Below, one piece after another: positions 1 to 7,623 of a DNA stretch of 22,500 nucleotides. Below the pieces are notes generated by a model. The model searched no databases and was not told the origin of the DNA. It saw nothing but the letters and a program-made list of their open reading frames with translations. This DNA comes from Chara braunii (Eukaryota > Streptophyta > Charophyceae > Charales > Characeae): contig BFEA01000175.1 of assembly GCA_003427395.1 (NCBI GenBank), positions 2,273,705-2,296,204 on the forward strand, written 5' to 3'. Made by a program: the position numbers and the translations under genes. Every line of letters begins with the position of its first letter. The stretch's first letter is position 1.

Positions 1-1740
1 GCCGGGAATGACGGTCCCTAGATGCACCGAGTGTGGCCACTCATCTCGCCATCTTTGAGGATTACTCGTAAGGCTCAGTGCGCCCAGAATCAGGGGTGCC
101 CTGAGTTCCCCTAATTTTTGTTGCCTGGCCATACGAGAGTACCATCAAAACACGGACTTGTCCCTGAGCCTAAGTCCCAAAACTGCAGATCTCAGGCGGC
201 GCACTGCTTGCGGCCGCCTGACACCGTGTCCAGAGGCTGCAGACAGCAACAGCAGTATGAGCGCAATACACGGCAACCAACAATAGGCAATGGCTCGCGC
301 ACACTCAACCATGGCGACAACTGCAATACACAATTGTGGCCAGCAGCAGCCAGCAGCAGTTAGTAGCAGTCGACTATACTCGACAGCAGCCAGCAGCAAC
401 AACAATAACAACAACAACCTTCCTTCACGGAGTTACCCCTAACCATAGCAGTCACACCGCCTGCAGATGCTGATTCTGCAGGCTAACAATACCGCAAAAC
501 ACCCAGGTCACAGGCTACCGTCCCGGTAGACCGCCGTAAGAACCAAGTACGTACCTCGATTCCTCTTCCCTTCTCCCAGATGTATCAGACTGTCTATATG
601 GCTTTGTACATCCAAGCGTTATTGATACGGGTCACAGTCATAACTAAGACGCAGAGTCTAAGCTACAGTCACAGTCGAAATTGAAAGTACGGCACTCGTG
701 GTGATCACGATGACCCCCACCGTGGTCCATGATGACCAAATGCAAATGCCAAGATCAACACCACCAGGGAGGCGTACTATAGTCAGGAGCAGCAAGTTCA
801 CCTGGCCAAGCCCGGATTGCCCGACCTCGATGATCAGTTCGCATTCCCACGCATAGGTGAGCGCCGAAAACGCTGATGTCGAACTTGGTCAGAAGCCAGC
901 AATAGCAGGGGGAACACGTTCTCGATGGCGAGTAATCCTCAATCACGGCGATCTCAACGGAAGTGGTTGTAGTACTGGGCTGAAGCACATCACGATCAGC
1001 CACAGTCCGCTCCTTCTAACATTGGAAAAACGAGAATGAACCTTCCCCTATACGCGGACAGATACAGTTCTTTCCCGAAACTCTCCCCCGGGCGTAGCCT
1101 CTAATACCTGTCACACTAACCTCACCCACCGATTCAAAAACTCAGGGTTTACCACCGGATTCGCCCGTTATCAGAACCCCAAAATACCACTCCCCTCACT
1201 TGATCCCTCCTAAGCCACTAGTCAAACCGACTGACTTTCACCCGCCATCTCCACTCTCCTCGATACTCTCCACGCAGCCACATTTTATCCTATCTCCCAC
1301 TACACTCCGCCATTCGCCGTTCCGACTTCACCATCGCGTTCGCCCTGTTCCAAACCCCCTATTTAAAATCTTGAATCGCTATAAATGGTCAAGAAATGGC
1401 CGACTTGTCTCACTTTCATTCTCCATCCCTTCCTTCTCCACCATCTCTCCGCGCACCTACTTTCTCTACTAACTCTAATTTTACTAATCTATTGGTCAAA
1501 CTAACCTTACCAATCAAATCGCGATAACCGAAAACATCCGATTCGAGACCTCCCTGGCCCAAATCCGTCCACTATCGGATGAGATGCGTTTTTTCCCCTC
1601 CATCTTTTCTAACTCCATCGCTATCTCCGCCTATCACTCCCTGCCTCACCTTGCTATCCTAGTGCCCGTCACCCGCTGCGCTACCGCTCAGCCTGTTGCT
1701 GCGCAGCGCTGCCCGGTCCGCCCCCTTGTACCCCTAACCG
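1..1740. other. No gene recognised
   Basis: I see no coding region I can support here. Open frames are short, overlap on both strands and carry no recognisable motif. The part around 1190-1480 is rich in C and T on the plus strand, which makes a spurious open frame of Pro, Ser and Leu. A small hairpin CTACCG-TCC-CGGTAG lies near 510-524. The sequence reads like old repetitive or intergenic DNA. Confidence 0.6.
310..419. repeat. Imperfect CAG/CAA trinucleotide microsatellite
   Basis: Runs of CAG, CAA and AAC triplets dominate this stretch, interrupted by a short non-repetitive piece near 365-385. The Leu-rich minus-strand frame through it is a by-product of the repeat, not a gene. Confidence 0.75.
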
Positions 1741-1744
1741 ACTG

Positions 1745-1758
1745 AACTGGGCCCAGTT
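1745..1758. repeat. 14-bp perfect palindrome
   Basis: AACTGGGCCCAGTT reads the same on both strands. It opens a stretch (1745-2100) unusually rich in short inverted repeats; no function can be assigned. Confidence 0.6.
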
Positions 1759-1849
1759 TACCTACTTACGGGTCCCAGCAGGGCATGCTCACACTCGAAC
1801 CTCTCACGGCAGACTCAAGGCTGGTGGGTGGTGCCCCCACGACGGGTCC

Positions 1850-1935
1850 CTTCATCTGGAATCAAGCACCGATCTGTATTCCAACGGCTCAATGGTATAC
1901 CCACTGAGCCTGACCCGTCAACCTCACTGCGGGTC
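1850..1935 (-). other. Two adjacent hairpins, weakly tRNA-like
   Basis: GGCTCA (1886-1891) pairs with TGAGCC (1905-1910), and one base later GACCCG (1912-1917) pairs with CGGGTC (1930-1935). On the minus strand AGGCTCAGTGGG resembles a tRNA A box (internal promoter), and GCTTGATTCC about 31 nt downstream resembles a degenerate B box. That spacing is normal for a tRNA. I could not fold a full cloverleaf, so this is at best a tRNA-derived relic. Confidence 0.3.
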
Positions 1936-2380
1936 TTGAACTTAATCACCAAGTAAAGGCGAAAATTAAGGTAGTGAACCCGGGGTTGTTGCGTCGCCAA
2001 CCTGCGACACCGCACGCCCCTAAGCCATGAAGGGTCATGCCTTGCCGTCAACTCTCTACGCCCGTCGAGCTCCCACCTCTACCACGTGGAGGTCGGATGC
2101 GTGTTCTATCCCTTGCGCACTCTATTTACCACACGAAAACCACACCTTAGTCGAGGCCGATCTCCACACACGTGCGCCTGTGTTGGTTAAACGTACCAAA
2201 TAACAAAAATGTATCCTTTAATCCTAGTTTAATCATAAATAAATAAATATCTGGTCGATAACTATGCCAACTTTCACAATCATCAATCAAAAATAAAAGG
2301 ATCACGCGCGCCTCAACCTGCGCGCCCACCCACTCTCTACTCTCGTCAACCATTCAGCCTAATCGTAAACCACAGACGCA
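1936..2380. other. Non-coding, hairpin-rich stretch
   Basis: No gene recognised. A nested hairpin near 1989-2013 has an inner stem GTCGC/GCGAC. The stretch leads directly into repeat copy A and may be part of it, but I could not match it to the left flank of copy B. Confidence 0.4.
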
Positions 2381-2397
2381 TCCGCGCCTCGCGCGGA
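2381..2397. repeat. GC-rich hairpin
   Basis: TCCGCGC (2381-2387) and GCGCGGA (2391-2397) form a perfect 7-bp stem with loop CTC, immediately left of repeat copy A. Confidence 0.6.
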
Positions 2398-2447
2398 ATA
2401 TTTAAACTTTAAGCTAAGCCTATCTTCTGTCGCATGCAAAAACCAGG

Positions 2448-2473
2448 GCGGATACCCTTGTAAGGGTATTCGC
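2448..2473. repeat. Hairpin 1 of copy A
   Basis: GCGGATACCCTT (2448-2459) pairs with AAGGGTATTCGC (2462-2473) across a GT loop, with one G-T pair. Compared with copy B, the outer three pairs G-C, C-G, G-C are replaced by C-G, A-T, A-T, so the pairing is kept while the bases change. Confidence 0.7.
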
Positions 2474-2497
2474 ATCGATAGCTTACCGGACCTTATT

Positions 2498-2517
2498 AAG
2501 CGACGTCCCCGTCGCTT
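2498..2517. repeat. Hairpin 2 of copy A
   Basis: AAGCGACG and CGTCGCTT form a perfect 8-bp stem around loop TCCC. The inner 7 bp, the loop and the 25-base gap to hairpin 1 are the same in copy B. Confidence 0.75.
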
Positions 2518-2636
2518 TGCAAAATCGGAAAGCTATAAATCCATCCAAAACTCTAAATGCTGACGAGAAAGGAACCAATCCGATCAGCCGACAAACTCCG
2601 GTTTGAGGCCTCCATCAAATCATGCCAAACACAACG

Positions 2637-2717
2637 TTATGTTGCCAGGATTCTAATCTGGGTCTCCATTGTCCTGACATCAGGACGCCGAGGTACTGAC
2701 ACTATACTACAGCATAA
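2637..2717 (-). ncRNA. tRNA(Asp)-like sequence in copy A
   Basis: On the minus strand TGTAGTATAGTG is followed by GGAGACCCAGATTAGAATCC and GGCAAC, which match in order the D-arm, variable/T-arm and acceptor parts of eukaryotic tRNA-Asp as I remember it. The flanks TTATGTTG and CAGCATAA (plus-strand reading) pair over 8 positions with one mismatch and would form the acceptor stem. The anticodon region is longer than normal and is itself a near-perfect inverted repeat (GTCCTGA/TCAGGAC). The T-loop is altered, so this is probably not a functional tRNA but a tRNA-derived module, as in SINE heads. Confidence 0.6.
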
Positions 2718-2888
2718 ATCTCAATGGCCTCTGGACCGTCCTCTCCTCGTCGTCCTAGACAAACGTCGGCTTCTCGTTAGGTATCCTTAGTCCCTACCCT
2801 GCGAGCAGGACTATAACCAAGGACGCGGGCCCTAACCGAGACCTTAGAAGGCTCTCTCGCCTCCCTCCAATAATTCTCACAATCAAAC

Positions 2889-2911
2889 ATATATATATAT
2901 ATATATATATA
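2889..2911. repeat. AT dinucleotide microsatellite
   Basis: An uninterrupted alternating AT run inside copy A; it has no counterpart at the matching point of copy B. Confidence 0.9.
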
Positions 2912-3013
2912 AATCTTATCTCAACACACCTCCTGCAGTCTAGTACAGGAAGGCTAGTAAGGGTGATCGTGCCAGATCTACGGCCCACCGCGTTTGTTAT
3001 TTTAGCGGTAGTG

Positions 3014-3038
3014 CCCTCGCAGGTTGCGCCACGATAGG
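3014..3038. repeat. Decayed GTTGCG-loop hairpin of copy A
   Basis: This is the counterpart of the perfect hairpin at 6537-6560 in copy B. Only part of the stem (TCG/CGA plus outer bases) remains here, although the GGTTGCGC loop is kept. Confidence 0.4.
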
Positions 3039-3205
3039 TTTTTTCTCTTGATAAGCATTCAATCAGGACTCCAAAAAGACTCGACTCTTATCCCATGTGA
3101 TCCCGCGGCAGGTAAAACCCTCATGGGTGGCCACACCCCTTTAAAGTCTTTACCCCTTCTGGTAAGACGTGGGCCCGCTGTCAGGTTGCGCCGATCAGCA
3201 GCCAA

Positions 3206-3227
3206 CACTGAGGGTTGCGCCTCAGTG
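3206..3227. repeat. GTTGCG-loop hairpin of copy A
   Basis: CACTGAGG (3206-3213) and CCTCAGTG (3220-3227) form a perfect 8-bp stem with loop GTTGCG. In copy B (6712-6733) three of these pairs are changed on both sides and remain paired, one becomes a mismatch, and the loop is GTTACG. Confidence 0.7.
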
Positions 3228-4110
3228 ATGCCAGTTATACCCCTAGCTGGGTCTCTCATAGATGCCCCAAGATTAGCACAAGTGGCTGGACGGTGTGTCG
3301 CAACAATACAGGCCTATTGCGGGACTACGCAAAGGTCTGTCACATATAAAAAGCATTTACCAGCCCTCTGTGGGATAACACAGAGAGAACACGGCAGCCT
3401 TACCACTTTCACAAAACAGAATCACCGCCAGGTCCACAAGGTCGTGACCCCCTCACTTGATCAGCAAGAAGACCACACACCCCGAAGACATCTCCCAATG
3501 AAGCTTTTTGCGACCTTTACAAAAATTTCACCAATGGCTAAGCAAAAACGTGGTCCTCCTCGTCAGACTTTATCATCCAAACCAACTTACCATGTCACTG
3601 AATCTACTAACCACCTTTCATACAAAGGAGGTCACTCAATGGGTCTCCCAGTCATCCCCCTCTCTCTAGGATGAACTTTCACATGACCTTTCATTAAAAC
3701 ATCTTCCCTCTCCAAAGATGAGTCTTCCAATAAGCAAAAGACCGTCTTCTCACAAAGGGCGTCTCTACCATAAAACAACTCAAACTGAGAGACCAACTTA
3801 TGGGTCCTCATCACAACTCAACAATAGACATTTGGCATGACAAGCATTCGAGTCTCAAAGACTAATAAATCCCTTAGGATTCTCACACTTTCACAAAAAT
3901 AAACTGCACTCCCTCTCCCTATACACAGCCCTATCACCCGCCAGTGGGCAGATCGCACTAGTATACTGAAGAGTAGACAACTTACATCCATTCACATTCA
4001 CGAAATACACAGCACACGAGATGTCTCTCATATATCTCTCACACAAAGCCATCATACATCAGGATAAAACCACACATGTGAAAGTGATTGTGAATCTTGT
4101 GATCGTCATA

Positions 4111-4321
4111 TACAAAAAATAATCTCAGATAAAATCTCAACTCAATATATACACAGGAGTATAATATCCCAACTCAAAATTCAAACAATCATAGTCTTGA
4201 ATTATATATATATATACACAAAGAGTTGAACAATCTCAAGTCAAACTGACACCAGTGGTCCAGCATCGCCCAGAAAATCCTAGCCTCCTTAGTCAGGAAC
4301 TGGCGAGCCACGGGTAGGAGA
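4111..4321. other. AT-rich non-coding stretch
   Basis: No gene seen. There is a short AT run near 4203-4215. The right edge of copy A fades out here. Confidence 0.5.
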
Positions 4322-4400
4322 CTTAGCTGTTCGGCGATGCGTCGTCGTCACCGTTGTCGTCGGAGCCGTCACCGCTGGAGCCGTCGTCGTTGTCGTGCTC
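4322..4400. repeat. GTC/CGT-rich imperfect trinucleotide repeat
   Basis: Repeated GTC and CGT triplets. A minus-strand reading would give an Asp-rich run, but no longer frame supports a gene. Confidence 0.6.
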
Positions 4401-5000
4401 TTCCCACGACCAGGGAAGTACTTCCTCCTTCTACTCCTTCTCTCCTCCTTCTCCCTGGTAGCAGACTGTCGAGATCACCTCAATCCAGACACGTCACCGG
4501 CCCACTCAATCGGTAGGCGCAACGGCGGAGTTTACGAAGGGCAGGGACGTGATCAGCGCGAGCTGATGACTCGCGCTTACTAGGCATTCGTCGTTCAAGA
4601 TCGATAGTTACGACAGTCTATCCTTGTCACGACGAACCCCTTCCCTTTCTCTTTCTCCTCTTACTTCCTCCTCCTTCTTACTTTCCCCCTCCTTCTACTT
4701 CCTTACGAGTGCTCTCTCCTCGTCTTTCTCGCGTTCTGCCCTCTTCGCCCCTCTGCGCTCCCTCTCGTTATTGCGCGGCCGATCTCCGATCTTGCTCTGC
4801 GCGCGCGATCTTGCTGCGGCCTGCTCTTTCCTTGACGAGGGGCCCTCCGTGCGGTAGGCTGGCCGGGCCTCTTCCTTTCTCCGGCAACATCATCTTCCGG
4901 GTGCAGATTCACTTGCGTGAGTCAGGGAAATAGAAGCTACGGGTAAAGGAATTAATCAACAAAAGAAAATAAAATAAAAATGAACGAATTCAAACAAGAA
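4401..5000. other. Non-coding stretch with pyrimidine tract and small hairpin
   Basis: About 4635-4705 is almost pure C and T. At 4556-4576 GCGCGAG and CTCGCGC form a 7-bp stem around CTGATGA; an alternative stem TCAGC/GCTGA with loop GCGA overlaps it. A 62-codon plus-strand frame at 4395-4583 has a hydrophobic leader-like start but no ATG and no context, so it is not called. Confidence 0.45.
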
Positions 5001-5005
5001 CTACT

Positions 5006-5100
5006 ACTAACTGCCTAATGTGGTGTCTCGTTTCAACGAGGCAACCAACATAACTATCCTAGATAGAGAGGTCGCGAGATCGAGTCCCGGCCGTTCAAAC
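5006..5100 (+). ncRNA. tRNA-like relic
   Basis: The plus strand holds AGGTCGCGAGATCGAGTCCC at about 5070-5089, which looks like a tRNA T-arm and B box with two differences from GGTTCGANTCC. A candidate A box lies near 5007-5018. CTATC/GATAG upstream could be an anticodon-arm remnant. The cloverleaf is not complete. I infer a tRNA-derived element or tRNA pseudogene. Confidence 0.35.
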
Positions 5101-5120
5101 CTAGGCAAAACAAAGGTAAA

Positions 5121-5216
5121 GCTCCCTGTCAAAAGGGAGCTAGCTCAGAGGGCGGTGGGATTCGTTCCTTGCATCCACCGCTTGTCAACTGTATCTAAAC
5201 CAACTGAGCTAGCTCC
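5121..5216 (-). ncRNA. Nested inverted repeat with tRNA-like boxes
   Basis: GGAGCTAGCTCAG (5136-5148) and CTGAGCTAGCTCC (5204-5216) are a perfect 13-bp inverted repeat. Inside it GCGGTGG (5152-5158) pairs with CCACCGC (5175-5181). GCTCCC at 5121-5126 could compete for GGGAGC at 5135-5140. On the minus strand TAGCTCAGTTGG is a perfect A-box-like sequence, and GGAACGAATCC about 31 nt on is a B box with two differences. I infer a tRNA-derived relic, perhaps a SINE head. The D and anticodon stems do not form well. Confidence 0.45.
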
Positions 5217-5494
5217 TATTCTGGTTAGAAAGGGAGCAGCTTAGGTACATATAGAGGACCGGGGGGGCGGGGCCGGCCCACTTAGCGAGCCGAGTCTATT
5301 TCCAAGTCTGTGTGTGTGCACGCATGCCTGTCTGCATGCCTGTTGGCTTGAGCGTGTGTGTGACCCGCAAGGGCAATCAGTCGCTCAGAAGGCCCGTAGA
5401 CCCGGTACTTACCTGTAGTTGTGGCCTTGAGGGACACGCCGGGAAAGTTACAAGGCAGCGGGGTAAACCCGCATACTCAGAATGGCGGAGGGGG
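5217..5494. other. Non-coding, GT-rich in part
   Basis: GT-rich simple sequence lies around 5310-5362. No gene or structured element is recognised. Confidence 0.5.
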
Positions 5495-5593
5495 GGGAAA
5501 TATTCAAGTAGCAGGTCGGCCGGTATTTAGCCGTGGCCGCGATATTGATGGTCGTGGCGGGAAAACACTCAAGTGGCGGGTAGGCCGGTACCT
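5495..5593. repeat. Imperfect 64-bp tandem duplication
   Basis: GGGAAATATTCAAGTAGC at 5495 recurs as GGGAAAACACTCAAGTGGC at 5559, each followed by a GGTCGGCCGGTA- or GGTAGGCCGGTA-like stretch. About one and a half copies are present. Confidence 0.6.
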
Positions 5594-5968
5594 CACCAAG
5601 TAGAGGTAGATGCGACGAGCATTCGACTCGGAGGTCGAGTTTAAGAAGAGAAGTTGACATTTTTAGACACCCAATACCAGTACGTAGATAGGTAGCAACC
5701 TACATCTCATCTTGCGTCGTAGACATACCCGACACAATCACAAACTCACCTGACCCTTTGACCTCTTTCTGCCGAGGGGTATCACTATCGATCCTAATGG
5801 CCTTGGCGTGCGTCATAATAACGCGCGTACATTCTTTAACGAAATTTTCTTACCGATTCTTCCCCCAGCCTCAGTGGTCGAGGATTTTGCTTCCAGTGTC
5901 ACGCCAAGCGTGAACACCCTTCTTGTTCCAGACTGGTTACGTCATGGCGGCTGACGCCACCACCGTGA
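5594..5968. other. Non-coding, hairpin-rich left flank of copy B
   Basis: No gene seen. TCACGC/GCGTGA forms a hairpin at 5899-5913. CGTCA/TGACG encloses TGGCG/CGCCA at 5940-5970, a two-tier stem directly before copy B. Confidence 0.45.
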
Positions 5969-5985
5969 CGAATGCAAAGACATGG

Positions 5986-6011
5986 CAAAATAACCTTGTA
6001 AGGGTATTTTG
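5986..6011. repeat. Hairpin 1 of copy B
   Basis: CAAAATAACCTT (5986-5997) pairs with AAGGGTATTTTG (6000-6011) with a single mismatch and the same GT loop as copy A. The outer pairs differ from copy A but stay complementary. Confidence 0.7.
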
Positions 6012-6036
6012 TCCGACAGTATCCCAGACCTCATTA

Positions 6037-6054
6037 AGCGACGTCCCCGTCGCT
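6037..6054. repeat. Hairpin 2 of copy B
   Basis: AGCGACG/CGTCGCT, perfect 7-bp stem with loop TCCC; identical to copy A over these 18 bases. Confidence 0.75.
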
Positions 6055-6166
6055 CGGAGAACTATATGCACATGAAGGTGTTTTCCGACAAGCAATTCGT
6101 CAAATCCGAAAACCTGGAATGAAATGTGGTTTTCAAGATTGACGCTGTCACCTTACTTTTCATTAT

Positions 6167-6244
6167 TACTGTCGGGATTTAACCCGGGTCTCCCACATAA
6201 AACATAATGACTGAAAGTGGGGATACTTGATCTGTACTACAGTA
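6167..6244 (-). ncRNA. tRNA(Asp)-like sequence in copy B
   Basis: On the minus strand CTGTAGTACAG is followed by AGTATCCCCAC, an enlarged loop containing CAGTCAT, then GTGGGAGACCCGGGTTAAAT. The order and sequence fit the D-arm, anticodon arm and T-arm of eukaryotic tRNA-Asp as remembered. CCCAC/GTGGG keeps the 5-bp anticodon stem, but the loop is about 20 nt rather than 7, as if an intron-like piece were inserted. TACTG/CAGTA at the ends can pair as a shortened acceptor stem. The T-loop lacks the canonical TTCGA. I infer a tRNA-derived module, not a working tRNA. Confidence 0.65.
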
Positions 6245-6536
6245 CATGAAATAGTTAAGTATGACAAACGCACCTTTCCTTCCCCACACCCTTAGTCTTT
6301 GGTCCAGGTATTCGTTGGTTGTTTTCAGGGCTGGTGTTCGCGTACGAACTCAACCCGTCAAACGCGGGTCCTAACCGAGACCTTGGGTGTTCAACTCTTG
6401 ATATCACAATCCAAAGTTGCCTGTCGTCCTGCCCGAAGCCTAATACAGGAGGACAACGGTCTTCATCCTGACCCACCACAGTCCTGCTGATCAGACCGGA
6501 GCTGCGGCCCACCGCGTCGTTGCTTATCGGCGGTTA

Positions 6537-6560
6537 CCCTCGTTGGTTGCGCAACGAGGG
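6537..6560. repeat. GTTGCG-loop hairpin of copy B
   Basis: CCCTCGTTG (6537-6545) and CAACGAGGG (6552-6560) form a perfect 9-bp stem with loop GTTGCG. Confidence 0.75.
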
Positions 6561-6711
6561 GAGATTCATCCTATCTTTAAAAAAAAAATTATCTCGACCC
6601 CTTTGACATCTACCTGAATAGATCCCTTCATTGGGGAGGCCTCCCCTCTAGTTTTTCTTCGAGGCCATAGTCAAAGGGTCCGCTGTCTGGTTATGCTAGG
6701 TCAGCAGCCCA

Positions 6712-6733
6712 CGCTGGGAGTTACGTCCCAACG
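6712..6733. repeat. GTTACG-loop hairpin of copy B
   Basis: CGCTGGGA and TCCCAACG pair with one C-A mismatch around loop GTTACG. It is the counterpart of 3206-3227 in copy A and carries three compensated pair changes. Confidence 0.65.
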
Positions 6734-7623
6734 ATGCCAATTTTCCACCATAGGCTTGGTAATTTATGCCCTCAGGTTAACCCTTGAGGTGGATGAACGA
6801 CGTTTTTTAAATAAACCAAATAAATAAAATTTCCAATAATTGAGCATTCGTCAGGCTGCCACTCAGGGTTGTGCCCTCCAAGTCTTTGATCATAGCTCGG
6901 TGAGGCACGCACCTCGGGGTCATTTTATAACCATTATTTTTTATAAATATTTATATATATATACATATATATAACCATTATTTTTAAAGTAAACTTTTAT
7001 TGACTCTTTGCTTGTCCGAATCCACAAAAATAAAACACCACTTTCACAGAGATTGCCAGAGAATTTTCTGCAACAGAATTGATAAGACTCAAAGGAGTCT
7101 ACCCATGTTGTAGCATGGTCTCAAACAATAAATGTACACTCAACCCAACTTTTGAAGTTTCACAACTCATCAAACTTTCACATGAAATACAGATCCGCCC
7201 ATTCCTCTATCACCTCTTTGGATCTCAACAGATTCTTAGTAGAGATAGACGAAGAGAGATTTTAGGTTACCAGAGACTCAACCAAAGACAAAGGTCCACA
7301 CACAATATGACAAGTGTGTCATGTTCATCAACTCATTCCCCTGAATAATATATATAAATACAAGTAGGTCACACAGTCAGATCCCCATTCCCCTCTACTA
7401 TCCCTCAAACACTGCTCATGTAATTTCCTATATTACTTCCTATGCTAAGTCTCCTCATCTGACTGAAGAAAAATACACAACTTGTTTCACTCCTGTCTCT
7501 CATGTCCTACTGAAGAAGAAAATACACATCCCCTTGCTCTAATTTACACCTTTCTCTCTCTCATAGTTGTCTTTTTAAGCCAATTCAAGTCATAGTTTAC
7601 TCAAAACATCTACCTATTTCTTC

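Larger units (their letters stand above)
2432..4110. repeat. Dispersed repeat, copy A (hairpin-rich, contains tRNA-like fold)
   Basis: This stretch aligns collinearly with about 5969-7520 (copy B), offset about 3.5 kb in the same orientation. Anchors are ATGCAAA (2434/5972), the AGCGACG hairpin (2499/6037), the tRNA-like fold (2637/6167), CCTAACCGAGACCTT (2831/6370), CGGCCCACCGCGT (2981/6505) and the GTTGCG/GTTACG-loop hairpin (3206/6712). The two copies are clearly diverged, so the duplication is old. No coding region is convincing: a 216-codon plus-strand frame at 3024-3674 starts at TTG and is not preserved in copy B. It could be a long terminal repeat, an untranslated part of a retroelement or a non-autonomous element. 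The outer limits are approximate. Confidence 0.7.
5969..7520. repeat. Dispersed repeat, copy B
   Basis: Second copy of the repeat described at 2432-4110, same orientation and order of elements. Its right end lies just beyond the 3' end of the minus-strand Gag-like pseudogene (7624). In that gene's orientation it would sit where a 3' untranslated region or 3' LTR belongs. An AT-rich piece at about 6940-6990 and A- or T-rich runs interrupt it. No gene is supported inside it. Confidence 0.7.

Noticed and set aside
3024-3674. 216-codon plus-strand open frame
   Set aside because: It starts at TTG, lies in hairpin-rich repeat copy A, has no motif and is not kept in copy B.
4563-4569. CTGATGA, a hammerhead ribozyme core sequence
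   Set aside because: It sits in a hairpin loop with no GAAA and no third stem in the needed order.
4395-4583. Small plus-strand frame with a hydrophobic leader-like start
   Set aside because: No ATG, no partner, and it crosses a trinucleotide repeat and a pyrimidine-rich stretch.
4703-4933. Arg-rich frames on both strands
   Set aside because: Products of GC- and pyrimidine-biased sequence; overlapping frames of equal quality on opposite strands.
2432-7520. Copies A and B as the two LTRs of the main retrotransposon
   Set aside because: Both lie on the same (3') side of the coding region, so they cannot flank it as 5' and 3' LTRs.
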